Below, in pieces: positions 1-10,700 of a stretch of 64,000 nucleotides of DNA. The stretch is from the NCBI GenBank assembly GCA_947044365.1, contig OX345642.1, positions 643,501 to 707,500 on the forward strand, in the 5' to 3' direction. The notes beneath the pieces were generated by a model. The model worked only from the letters and a program-made list of their open reading frames with translations, made no database searches and was not told where the DNA came from. Position 1 is the first letter of the stretch, and every line of letters starts with the position of its first letter. The DNA comes from Petrosia ficiformis. Its lineage: Eukaryota > Porifera > Demospongiae > Haplosclerida > Petrosiidae. Made by a program: the position numbers and the translations under genes.

Positions 1-7
1 CACGGTC

Positions 8-3000
8 TTATATTTTATATTCTTTGTGACAATATGGACATTTTGGTTTCTCTTGTCCTTTATGATATTTTGCTGGTACAAGGTAGAGATGACCTGCTAA
101 CGCACATCGATACCACTCTCCCTTTGTAATAGTGGGTGTGGTTACTTCAATGGTGACAGGTGGATTGATTGTTTTTCCGGAAAGTTCCAAGTGTGCCTTT
201 TGTAGAACTTGTAGATATTCTTTGTAGTTTTGTTCAGTGAGGCGAAGGTTGTGGTTTTCTTCCATCTGTTGTAGAACAGATTGTACCATTCCTAATTGCC
301 CTTTCGCAGATCCATGCCGACTGTGTTTTAAAAGTTTCTGAACTTTTTCGTGTGTCGTCAGTAGGCAAATGCGATATATTTCACTATGTACATCTTGCAA
401 TACTTGATCTGATACCTTCCCGTCTTTATTGAGTATGATTTTCAATCCCTCATTCACTAATTGATCTGCTATATTTTCAAACTCAGAAGCCTCTGATTTC
501 AGTGTTTGGTGGAGCTTTTTGGCTGAAATTAGGAGCTGCATCATACAAATAGTTTCATAATTACTTTCAAGCGTTGGTACAACTGCTCCTTTCTTTGAGT
601 GTCTAATGCCTTCAAAAATATGTTGTACCTGATCTCTCATTACTGCATTTCTCTGTACCTCTTCTGTAGCTTCTACTTCTAAATGTGTCTTAATCTCCCT
701 TATTTCTCTGGCTCTTTTTGCCATTGCCTTCCAGTATCGACTCACAACAACTGTCTTCTGACAGGTTGGACAGAGTAGTGGTGCGATCAACTGATCTTTA
801 CCAGGATGTGGTGGATAGTAGTTATCAAGATATGCAACAGTAAAAAGATGGCCACAGTCCAGTTGAATGTAGCGATGGCTCTCTGGATTAGGCTTCTTCT
901 TTGGGAGACCTTTCACATCTGATAGGAATTTCTTTCGATTACAAATCAAGCATATACTAAGGCATTTCTCTCCACAAAGACCCAAACAACAGTGACCACA
1001 TTTCAGCATTTTATCACAAGGCTCATTGCAACAGGGTTTATCGCATACTTCAAAACATGTTTTTGAACATTTCTTATGAGCACATTCACATTTGCACTGC
1101 TCTGTGCATATGTTTGTACATGTAGCATAACATTTGTGTTCACAAGGTTTCTCTGTATGAAGGCAGGTAGCTACTTGGCAAGGTTTGTGACACTGATCTT
1201 GCATACCAAAGCATGGTACATTACCATAATGGCCACAGAATCTCTTCACATGGACTTCGAAAGGACAAGGGGGATGTATTCTTGTTGAGAAACACTGACC
1301 ACATTTACCAGAACATTTGTGACCACATTGAAGTGTGACTGGGCACTTTTCCTGGCAGATACATTGAAGCTTCCCACATTGTGACTGGTGTTTATGGCCG
1401 CACTGACATTTAATGGTAACCATTTCATTACATGACTCACTGCATTCCTCTCCGCATTTCTCTTTACACGAATGTCCACATTTGAGCTTTTCTGGACAGT
1501 TCTTCTCACAGGATGGTGTCAGTTGTGCTTCATGACACTTCAGTCGCATCTTGTGCCCTTTTGGGCATTCATATAGTACAGTAGCATTACACTTGTCTGT
1601 ACACGGATCACTACATCTGTTTCGACAGAAATGATTACATTTGAGCGTTTTCAAGCATGGTTTATCACATCTGTATTTAACGTCCTTTAGAATCTGTAGC
1701 CTTGTCTTCATAGCCTCGTTACAAGGGACTTTTATGGTATGCTTACAAAGCATTCGGATTTCAACAGGCTCTATACAGTTGATTGATAAGCAGGAATCAC
1801 TGCAAGACCTTTTGCAGGGATGTCCACATCGTAGTGACTTTTCACAAGGTTTCTTGCATAACCATATACCTGGATCCGTAGAACATGGAACTGTGTCTAT
1901 GTGACCACATTTTGGGAGTATTTTCTCCACTGGCAATTTGCAAATACTATCGCATTCTTCAAAGCATTTTTTTTGACATAGATGACGACAGTCATATGTT
2001 TTTCTACATTTTTTCTTGCATTTGTATTCATCTACATTGACATGACATCGAAGTTTTTTTATATGCTCACATTTTGGAAGTAGTTTAAACATTTCAACCT
2101 CACAGTTACCGCATGCCTGCCAGCAAAGCTTTTCACATGGATGGTCATTTGGGCATGATTTACTGCATGGTTGCTGACATAGAACTTCTTCGGGCTTTTG
2201 ATAACATTTCATCTCTTGTTCGTGTCCACATCTAGGCATTTTTCTTGTCACAGGAAATGAACATGGTTCACACCCTTTCCAACACTTCAGAGGACAGTCA
2301 TGAAGATCATTGGGGCACCTCTTCAGACATGGTGTATGGCAATGAATTGTATCTGGATCTTGATAGCAGTACATATTCTGTGAGTGGCCACATGAGGCGA
2401 TTATTCGAACAACCCTTTCTCGACATGGTGGACATGGTCGCTTATCGCAAAGGGCTTTACAAGGATGACCTTCGGCATCACACTTCTTTGTACAAGGTTG
2501 TTTACAACGATAATTATCATGCTCTGGATCATCAGAATGACATAATCTTCTACACTGGTGACCACACTGAAGTTGGAATATACATTTTGCTGTACATCCT
2601 CCCTCGGGAGCAAACTTAGCGAAGTCAGTTGGTTCACCGGCATCACACTTCTTTTCTGGATGGTTAGGACACTGTAATGGAAACGCACTTCCTAAGCAAC
2701 CTTCTTCTTCAACTTGATGAAGAATAACCTCCCAGGTTGGAACCTGCCTTCTTAGCATTTTAAGGTTCCCAAAACAGTAAAATCCCATCTTTGCTCTTGA
2801 GAGTGCTACGCAAACACGATTTGGCTCCTTTAGAAACCCCACTTTTTCATTTTTATTGCTTCTTACTAAAGAGAGGATTATAATATCATTTTCCTCACCT
2901 TGAAAATTATCCACATTTACGATTCTAACTCCTTCGAAATCTATTTTGGGCATTTTGTGTCTTATTTTGAGTAGCTGGCCTGTGTATGTGGTTAGGATAG

Positions 3001-6000
3001 TGATTTGAGAAGGCTTGTAACCAAGTTTTAGGAGATGCTTACAAAGTGCTGGAATAAAGCAAGCCTCATATTCATTTGAGTAACTCATTATACTCTCGTT
3101 ACTTTCTTCTTCATGAGCGTGATCAAAGAAGTACATATTCTTACTAAACCCTTTGATATTGTCATATACTAAAACAGACTCGTGATTAATTAGTGTTTCG
3201 TATATATGGGGGCAAACTAAACGAGCTATTTGTGGTCGCATGCGATGTTGTATTAGTAATGTAGCATGAGGTAGACCATTTTGAATGAGCCGTTCAAACA
3301 AAGAGATATGTAAATTGTGTTTCTTTGCTAAATCATACTCGTTAGGTTTTGGTCTAAGCTGCTTGTGATCACCTATTAATATTAGGTGTTGAGTACCAGC
3401 ATTGAGAGCAGACACTATATGAGATTCAAGAACCTCGGCAGCTTCTTCTACAATTACTACTTTAGGTTTCACCAAATGAATAATATGCTGATATTTGGCA
3501 GCTCCTGTTGTTGTCATGCCAATCACTTCTGCTTTCTCCAATGCTATTCGGTCCAAAGCCTGGTCTGCTGCTTTGCATTCTTCACACTTCCTGTCGTATT
3601 CAATAATTCGAGCTTGACTGCCAGTTGTTAATCTTTCCTTGTACTTGCTGACCCACAATCTGAGCAGCTGCCATCTTTGTCTATCTGGTAAGTCGTTAAT
3701 ATCTGAGATAGCCATCTCTAAGTCTTCCTCCATTGGAGAGGTCTTCCTGATTTGGTCCAATATCCACTTTCTTGCCCTCTCATTTATCCGAACCATCTTG
3801 ACTTCAATGTCTTCCTGTTTCATTGTGTTGCTCTCATCTAATGGATTGAAGATGTGTGTGGTTAATGCATCGCGTGGGATCTCCATTTTCTCCTCTGTGA
3901 CATCAATCGGATTATAATCAAAACCTTCGATTTTTCTTGCTTCTTCCTCAATCTGTGCTTCACCTTTTACTTCAATTAACTCTTCTTCTTGTAAAGTCTC
4001 GGTTTCATATTCCTCACTGTTTTCATTTTTCTCTTTCTCATCAGAAATAAGTACCATTTGGGAATCCCTAACCTGATCGTTTTCAGGAACCTCTTTTTGC
4101 ATCACCTGATCATTTCCAGGAACCTCTTTTTGCATCACCTGATCATTTCCAGGAACTTCTTTTTGAATCACTATTTTTTTCTTTTCCCATAAACCCAACC
4201 AGATCTCAATACCGTATCTCATATCTTCATGATTATCAGCTAGCTGGGTCAGCTGATAGAAGTGTGATGGATGAATCACACTCTTCAATCTACTCATACC
4301 CTCAGGTCCAATAATTCCTTCATTCACTGGATCATGTATCACCTTGTGAAGACTCTTCCACTGAATACGTGATGCAGTGTTTTGAACTTCCTCTTTTTGA
4401 CTCTGTACTGCACGGTATTGATTACGAGGTACTAATTCCCTGCGTACATTTTTCAGGCTATACTGTTGTATTTCCTCACTCTGGCTACGTCCTCCAATTC
4501 TTACTATCTTTGGCTTTCTGGAAGAGTATGTTATGTTCCTTCTAAACTTATGTTTTTCGTTTATTTCATGATGTATAATACCTTCCAGGAACTGATCAAG
4601 AGCATGGTTAGTGAAACACATCACTAGAATAGGGGAGGTATGCTCAGGATCCCAGACATTTCTATTTTGCAGAAGAGTCTGGACAATCTTGTAACCAATG
4701 TAAGTCTTACCTGTACCAGGTGGACCTTGTATTACAGCTATCTCTTGTGTGAGTGCCATCCTGATTGCATCAAGCTGTGACTTGTCTAACTCAATGTTGG
4801 GATCTGTATGCTTTGGCCATTCGCTATCATTGAGTATATTCAAAGCTTTTTCTTCAGCTCCTGTGACACTTGATATCCTTCTGCCAAATGTTCCCTCTTC
4901 CTCTGTTCGATAAAGCCAACGAAGATCATATGTCATATGATCGTCCAAATATCTTGGTTTATGAACGGGAGTCGGATTGTTCAAAATCAGGTATTTGGTG
5001 AAAGGCATTGTACCTACTTCTGCTGTTTGCAAGCTACGAAGTATATGACGACTTGCTTCAAAAAAAGCTTTTGACTCAGCGACTAAGAACACAGTCTTTC
5101 CAGCGTGATGAAGCATTTCAAGACTCTGTTCAAACTTTACTTGGAATTTACCAGAGATCAGTTCTCGAGGATCTCTGTTTGTGACAATAGCAAAATAGAT
5201 TTCCTCTTGAAACCTGTCATTATTTGGAGTGAAGCAAAGAAGGGATCCAAACAAGAGACGTTTCGAATGCTCCCAACTTCGGTGTTGCCTAAACCTACTG
5301 GTATCAAATTGTACCATATAACACAGACCCTCGTGTGTGAAAACTGGATGAAGGATGTTCACGTCATTGTAAATATACACATCCGTTAATCTTGTTCTCT
5401 GTGGGGAACAAAACTCAGAAATTCCTTTGCGCAATGGAGCAACAAAATCTTCACGTAAGAGCCGAAACTGTACGTCATAATAATGCTCCCAATCTGCGTA
5501 ACATCCTTTGATTATATTTGAACGTAATGGTGGCGGTGGACCAATGACTTCGTTAACCATTGGTAAGATGGACATTGTCCTGTACTGAGAGTTGTCCCAG
5601 TTTTCAAATGCAGCGCTGTCTGTCGTTCGCTTTTGTTGAGATTGTTGTTTTTGTTGTTCCTTCCACTGTTCACATATTTCATTGCGCATAGTCTCAAGCT
5701 TTGCAACTCTTTCATAGAGGTCGGGAAAATATGATTTCAAATGCTCCATTGCGCTAGACAGATCTGCAATTGGAGGGACACTCCAAGACGACCGAAAGGA
5801 CACAAGAATGGTATTACAAATATCGCAAAGATTTTCGATTATGATTTTAGGTGGAATATGTATAGGCATTGTTTTTACATACTCTGCAAGTAACATGTGA
5901 AATTTAGAGCAACGATCACTCAGAAACTCTGCTATTATCTTGTTAGCGGATTCTTGCTGCTCTTCCCCCTCCGTCTGACATACTTTGCTTAATATTTGTA

Positions 6001-6436
6001 TCACAGTCTCAATATACACATTTTTTGAGGATTCTCGTATTTGATTACAACCATCAAGTGAATGTTGGAACCCCTTCAAGTCATGGTCAAGCGTTGTAAT
6101 AATTTCTGTTGTGTTCTTTCTTGCCAGATCTTTAAGCTCATTAAACCCAAGTCTGTGTATATGATGCCTACCTCTTCCACCAGGCTCACTCCAAGGTGAG
6201 TTTCCTCTTTCTCTGTTTCCCCTTCCAGTCCCTCTACCTCCTCTTCCACCTCTTCCTCCTCCTCCTCCACCTCTTCCTCCTCTTCCTCCTCTCCCTTCTC
6301 CTCCTTCTCCTCCTCTTCCACCTCTTCCACCTCTTCCACCTCTTCCTCTTCTTCCTCTGTTTCCATAATCACTTCTAGGATTTCCTGGTGGTGATGTTGA
6401 TCCCAGAAAAATTGAAGATAAATTGGTTGCCATCAT
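8..6436 (-). CDS. ZNFX1-like: ZNFX1-like helicase/zinc-finger protein, type A copy 1 (A1)
   Basis: One uninterrupted coding exon, 2142 residues, starting at ATG 6436; the frame runs 3 bases further to a GTG that I do not take as the start. Order seen: an RGG-box N-terminus (about 25-95, Gly/Arg repeats); a conserved ZNFX1 region with FRLLREDF; an SF1/UPF1-type helicase with Walker A GPPGTGKT at 571-578, motif II VEEAAE near E997, IGDHKQL, QHRMRP, NFQGEEND and VALSRAK; a long NFX1-type zinc-finger array (about 1280-1830); a CxH...CPTC RING-like stretch; and a C-terminal RZ-like finger (about 2106-2142). The last keeps its C/H ligands (C-x4-H-x16-C-x2-C) but lacks the usual GxCGG loop. ZNFX1 proteins bind RNA in antiviral sensing (mammals) and small-RNA inheritance (worm); a role here is inferred from family. 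Close relative of the gene at 14836. Human ZNFX1 is about 1918 residues, so this copy is long. Only the exact cellular role is uncertain. Confidence 0.93.
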   Translation of the reverse strand: MMATNLSSIFLGSTSPPGNPRSDYGNRGRRGRGGRGGRGGRGGEGGEGRGGRGGRGGGGGGRGGRGGRGTGRGNRERGNSPWSEPGGRGRHHIHRLGFNELKDLARKNTTEIITTLDHDLKGFQHSLDGCNQIRESSKNVYIETVIQILSKVCQTEGEEQQESANKIIAEFLSDRCSKFHMLLAEYVKTMPIHIPPKIIIENLCDICNTILVSFRSSWSVPPIADLSSAMEHLKSYFPDLYERVAKLETMRNEICEQWKEQQKQQSQQKRTTDSAAFENWDNSQYRTMSILPMVNEVIGPPPPLRSNIIKGCYADWEHYYDVQFRLLREDFVAPLRKGISEFCSPQRTRLTDVYIYNDVNILHPVFTHEGLCYMVQFDTSRFRQHRSWEHSKRLLFGSLLCFTPNNDRFQEEIYFAIVTNRDPRELISGKFQVKFEQSLEMLHHAGKTVFLVAESKAFFEASRHILRSLQTAEVGTMPFTKYLILNNPTPVHKPRYLDDHMTYDLRWLYRTEEEGTFGRRISSVTGAEEKALNILNDSEWPKHTDPNIELDKSQLDAIRMALTQEIAVIQGPPGTGKTYIGYKIVQTLLQNRNVWDPEHTSPILVMCFTNHALDQFLEGIIHHEINEKHKFRRNITYSSRKPKIVRIGGRSQSEEIQQYSLKNVRRELVPRNQYRAVQSQKEEVQNTASRIQWKSLHKVIHDPVNEGIIGPEGMSRLKSVIHPSHFYQLTQLADNHEDMRYGIEIWLGLWEKKKIVIQKEVPGNDQVMQKEVPGNDQVMQKEVPENDQVRDSQMVLISDEKEKNENSEEYETETLQEEELIEVKGEAQIEEEARKIEGFDYNPIDVTEEKMEIPRDALTTHIFNPLDESNTMKQEDIEVKMVRINERARKWILDQIRKTSPMEEDLEMAISDINDLPDRQRWQLLRLWVSKYKERLTTGSQARIIEYDRKCEECKAADQALDRIALEKAEVIGMTTTGAAKYQHIIHLVKPKVVIVEEAAEVLESHIVSALNAGTQHLILIGDHKQLRPKPNEYDLAKKHNLHISLFERLIQNGLPHATLLIQHRMRPQIARLVCPHIYETLINHESVLVYDNIKGFSKNMYFFDHAHEEESNESIMSYSNEYEACFIPALCKHLLKLGYKPSQITILTTYTGQLLKIRHKMPKIDFEGVRIVNVDNFQGEENDIIILSLVRSNKNEKVGFLKEPNRVCVALSRAKMGFYCFGNLKMLRRQVPTWEVILHQVEEEGCLGSAFPLQCPNHPEKKCDAGEPTDFAKFAPEGGCTAKCIFQLQCGHQCRRLCHSDDPEHDNYRCKQPCTKKCDAEGHPCKALCDKRPCPPCRERVVRIIASCGHSQNMYCYQDPDTIHCHTPCLKRCPNDLHDCPLKCWKGCEPCSFPVTRKMPRCGHEQEMKCYQKPEEVLCQQPCSKSCPNDHPCEKLCWQACGNCEVEMFKLLPKCEHIKKLRCHVNVDEYKCKKKCRKTYDCRHLCQKKCFEECDSICKLPVEKILPKCGHIDTVPCSTDPGIWLCKKPCEKSLRCGHPCKRSCSDSCLSINCIEPVEIRMLCKHTIKVPCNEAMKTRLQILKDVKYRCDKPCLKTLKCNHFCRNRCSDPCTDKCNATVLYECPKGHKMRLKCHEAQLTPSCEKNCPEKLKCGHSCKEKCGEECSESCNEMVTIKCQCGHKHQSQCGKLQCICQEKCPVTLQCGHKCSGKCGQCFSTRIHPPCPFEVHVKRFCGHYGNVPCFGMQDQCHKPCQVATCLHTEKPCEHKCYATCTNICTEQCKCECAHKKCSKTCFEVCDKPCCNEPCDKMLKCGHCCLGLCGEKCLSICLICNRKKFLSDVKGLPKKKPNPESHRYIQLDCGHLFTVAYLDNYYPPHPGKDQLIAPLLCPTCQKTVVVSRYWKAMAKRAREIREIKTHLEVEATEEVQRNAVMRDQVQHIFEGIRHSKKGAVVPTLESNYETICMMQLLISAKKLHQTLKSEASEFENIADQLVNEGLKIILNKDGKVSDQVLQDVHSEIYRICLLTTHEKVQKLLKHSRHGSAKGQLGMVQSVLQQMEENHNLRLTEQNYKEYLQVLQKAHLELSGKTINPPVTIEVTTPTITKGEWYRCALAGHLYLVPAKYHKGQEKPKCPYCHKEYKI
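4070..4166 (-). repeat. 33-bp in-frame minisatellite inside A1
   Basis: Three tandem copies of a 33-base unit encode an 11-residue repeat (QKEVPGNDQVM, the copy furthest downstream in the protein reading PEND). It sits in the variable acidic linker between Walker A and motif II. The paralogue at 14836 has no such repeat, so it is a recent expansion specific to this copy. Confidence 0.9.
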
Positions 6437-6479
6437 CACAGGTCTTCAATATGGATATGTTTATGGATTTTCTGAAATC

Positions 6480-7060
6480 ACAATACCTGTAAAGAATCAT
6501 TGTTGATAATAAATATAGCATACACTGTATAATAATGCTTACTTTAGTTCTGTACAAACACCAAACAGGAATTTAGTTCTAATGACAGAAGAAACTGAAA
6601 TTGCGATCACAATATCTGTATAGAATAATAGATATAGAGCTATATTCAATATACTATATGGTAATACTTACTTGAGTGTGCTGTACATACAACAAACAAG
6701 AAATCAGTTTTGATACCTGGAACTGATAAATTGTGATACCTATATATAGAACAAAAGACATTGACTATAAATAGCATCGGCATAGGAATCAGGGGGCACA
6801 TGCTCTGGCCCCTCCCCCATTCTGTCATCTTTCCTATGCTTATGAATAGTTGTTGTCAATACACAACATGCAAATACTTACTATAGTGTGCTGTACATGC
6901 ACCAAACAGGAATTTAGTTCAGTCTAATGTTAAGAACTGATTGTGGTCACAAACCTATTATAGAACAAAAGACATTGATTATAGATCTACATGTATATTA
7001 TCAATACAATGGTAATACTTACTATAGTGTCCTGTACATACGTATAACAGACAAGGACTG
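6480..7060 (-). promoter_or_regulatory. Tandemly repeated 5' leader exon units upstream of A1
   Basis: On the minus strand, four diverged copies of a roughly 130-210 base unit each carry a strong GTAAG donor, at 6542, 6671, 6881 and 7022. At least the first three copies (those at 6542, 6671 and 6881) also have a preceding CAG/TAG acceptor-like site. The coding exon itself has acceptor-like sites shortly before the ATG, near 6470-6490. I read this as a duplicated small non-coding leader exon, giving alternative 5' exons for A1. Transcripts are needed to know which copies are used; the repeat structure and donor motifs are directly visible. Confidence 0.55.
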
Positions 7061-7732
7061 TTGTAGGGAAGTGATATGATTTCCTTTTATAAGGCTTTCT
7101 TTATTCTTGGTAATCAGTTCAGAGGAGTGATTATCACCTGAGTTCTATTGAATATAAAACTATTAGAATTTTGTTTTCTGTTGAAATCATCCATAATGAC
7201 TTGGCAACGGAAGTGGGGAATTTTCTTGTATGTATGAATGTATGAATCAGCCTTTTCCCATGTGGCTAACTACAAATAATTCTTATTAAAAGTTATTCAT
7301 GCTGTGTATTGTCACATGTATACAGTGGTATTAGAAGTAATGAATATGATTATATTGTAGATGAATTTAGCTTACCCTGTTAGTTATGAATATTAACTTC
7401 ATGTGAGTTTGTATATATATTATCTGGAATATTAGTTTATTGTGAAATGGTATCATATCTTCACAGTATTATTCTAAAGTGTTTATGGTTTAACTTGAAA
7501 TTTACAAAATGCTTTCAAGAAACACTACAACAAATTAAGTTATTATAATATATCTTATAATAATTTATTATGAGCAATGTATATACACATGTAAATACAT
7601 ACAGCCTTTCAATATTATATATAGTTATTTAAAAATCTGCTAATACAAGTATATCATACATTTCTACAAAAATAAAAATACTATCTCGCATTACAATGAT
7701 ATTAGTTCCTCAGGTTCTTATCTATAGTCTTT
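7060..7732. other. Intergenic, A1 promoter side / B1 3' end
   Basis: AT-rich spacer between the A1 leader units and the stop of the next minus-strand gene. A minus-strand AATAAA-type poly(A) signal is possible near 7561. No coding potential beyond short shadows; nothing else recognised. Confidence 0.6.
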
Positions 7733-10700
7733 TTAATGAAAAAGTCTTTGTAGTTGTGCCTGGTCATAGTTTTGTAGGTTAGCTCCTTCAGACCAAGCGG
7801 CATGTCTTGACTGATCCATTTCTGGAGCATGGACATTTCCTTCTACAAGACGATGTCCAGTTCCTCCAATACGAGCTCCACATTCTGGACACTTGCTCTC
7901 CTGATTTGCTCCTCCACAGTCTCCAATACAATAGATATGGCCTTTAGGACACTTATACCAAGCTCCTTTTTGAATGCCAGGCATTGCTTTTACAATCTGT
8001 AAACGTTCGCTTTCGGATATCCCTCCGATACTATAATCCCGTCTAATACGTTCGAGTATCTTGTCACTGTTTTGCTGGTCTTCTTGAGTTGCCTGACGAT
8101 ATTTCATCCCACACTGCATATAAAATAGTACCCAACTTTCCAACTCTCTCTCATCAGTTGAATTAATAGCACAGTTGTCTTTTTTTGCAACATACTTGAG
8201 TTGACAGAATCGAGCAAGACAAAATAGTCTGCGTAGCTCACACTGTGCATCATTGATCTGTTGTGGACTAAGATAGATAGCTTTTAAAAAATCTACAAGA
8301 CTTACGGCTTGCTTGGCGAGTGGTGCTGTTTGAACAACACAAGATAGAAACTGGCAGGAGGGCGTGTTGATGACATCAAGGCATTCAAAAAGTTTGGCAA
8401 TCTTAGGAAGGAGAATGAGTTTGTTTTCGATAGTATTTGCTTCATGTGGTAAAAGTGGAGGTACATTTGGTTTAGCACTTACTAACACATTGTCAATATG
8501 ATCACAGATACCTTTACAAACTGGCTGTACAAACCTGTGCTTTCTCGTTTCTTTTTCAACCAGATTGGCCATTCTGCGTAACTCTGCTGCATTCATTTTT
8601 ACCTCCTTCAACTTCATACGCTTCACCTCTTCCATATCATGTATAGTTTTCTTGATACTGTTACCATATCGGAGACTACGTCTGATAGGAGTCTTACACT
8701 TCGGACATTCAATAAACTTGACAATGTGTGAGTCTTCTTTTTCTTGTTGTTGTGACATCCACTGATCCATACCTGTTATCTCAAAGATATGTTTACAATC
8801 TTTCAGCTGGATAAAACAAGCATCTTCCTCATCTTCGGTCCCAAAGAATATTTCACAAACCTCTTCTTTGTCACAGATTCGACAAAGAGATGGACAATCT
8901 TCACCACAAAGCCCAATACACTGGTGACCACAGGATAAGTTTTTCCTGCACGGAACATCACACGGTGGTCGATTACACATCTCACCACAAGTTGCAGTAC
9001 AACGGAAATGCCGACATTGCCATTTACAAGGTTCTCGACATGGGACACAAGGCTCGTAACATTTCTTAGGACACTGACTATGGAAGCAGTAGTTTTTACA
9101 CTGCTCTGTACAAGGAGGACAATATTCGGGGCAAGGGAATTTGCAGATATGACCACAGTTTAGATCTCTCCCACATCTTTCTGAACATTTAATATGAAGC
9201 CTGCCTTGGTTACATGAACCACATGTACCTTTACATGTGTGGCTACAACTTTCAATCTGCTTCTTACATGGCACGGGACAAGAAACAAGTGACTCAGGAG
9301 TGGAACAGGGTATTGACAACACGTGACCACAAGGTAGGGATTTGCTAATTTTCTGTTGGCAGGCATCCATTGAAGTACAAATCTGCGAGCACTTGTTTTG
9401 ACATTTATGACCACACCTAATTCTTCTCTCACATGGTCGGTAACACAAAAACTTTGTGGAATCTTCGTTACATTTCATTCGTACTTCATGACGGCATTGC
9501 AAGATCCTAGACACATTGATCTCACAAGGAGGACAGCCATTTTCACACATGTAGCATTTATTATTACATTTATGACCACAAGGAAGGCGTTTGTTACACA
9601 GCTGTTGACATCTGTACATCATCTTGTGGTCACGATCTATTGGATGACAAGGACTTTGGCAAACATGGCCACACTCCAGACGTAAGCCACACTGCTTCTG
9701 GCATCCACCTTCAGGACTTTTTGAAAAATCTTGTGGAATTTTAGCAATTATTTTTTCCTTAGGATGAACTTGGCAGCAGAGAGGAAGGCCATCACCAACA
9801 TAACCGTTTTTATCTAACTCCTCCAGGATAGCTGGCCATTTTGTGTCATCCTTACCTCTCAACATTGAGAAATTACCGATCACATACATACCCTTCTTGG
9901 CTCGAGAAAGGGAGACACAGATACGATTCTCTATCTTCAAGAAACCTATTTTTTCTTCATTATTGCTTCGTACAAGTGATACGATAACAATCTCATTCTC
10001 CTCTCCTTGAAAGTCATCAACAGCAGCAACTCTTACACCTCCAAACTCGTCCTTCCTCATCTTCTGTTTAATCTCAAACAATTGACCTCTGTACATTGTT
10101 AAAATTGTTATCTCTGAAGGGTGATAACCCTGCTTGAGTAGATACCGAGTGAGTGAAACAACATATTCTGCTTCAAATGGGTTAACATGACTTCGTTTGT
10201 CTCCTGTGGGGTTGTTCTTCTCTGGCTGGGAATGTTCAATAAAGAACATGTTCTTTCCAATCCCACGAATATGTTCGTATTTGTAAACTGACTCGTGATT
10301 ATCCAGTTTGTCGTAAATGTGGTTCCCTACTATGCTAGCTATCTCGGGTCTCATACGATGTTGTACACCCAAGGTTGCTATGGGGAGGCCATTTTCTGCT
10401 AGTCGTTCAAACAGCGAAATGTGAAGATTGTATTTTTTCTGGAGGTCATAGCAAGTGAGTTTCGGTTGCAGTTGCTTATGGTCTCCTATAAGAATCAACT
10501 GTTGGACACTGGGACATAGAGAAGTGATAATATGAGACTCCAACACCTCTGCAGCTTCTTCCACTATGACTATCTTAGGATGAAGATGTTTCAGGATATA
10601 GCTATGTTTGGCAGCTCCTGTTGTGGTCATTCCAACCACATGGGCATTCACTAAAGTGAGCTTATTAAGTTCCTGATCTGTCTGTAGACATTGCTGACCA

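Noticed and set aside
2245..2619. Plus-strand frame antiparallel to A1
   Set aside because: It lies wholly inside the opposite strand of a clear ZNFX1 coding exon and shows no family features; a cysteine-rich coding strand readily leaves open antisense frames.
6076..6372. Glu-rich and Leu/Phe-rich frames over the RGG-box codons
   Set aside because: These are other-frame readings of the purine-rich Gly/Arg repeat of A1.
6437..6439. GTG as start of A1
   Set aside because: ATG codons follow directly at 6436 and 6433; nuclear animal genes rarely start at GTG.
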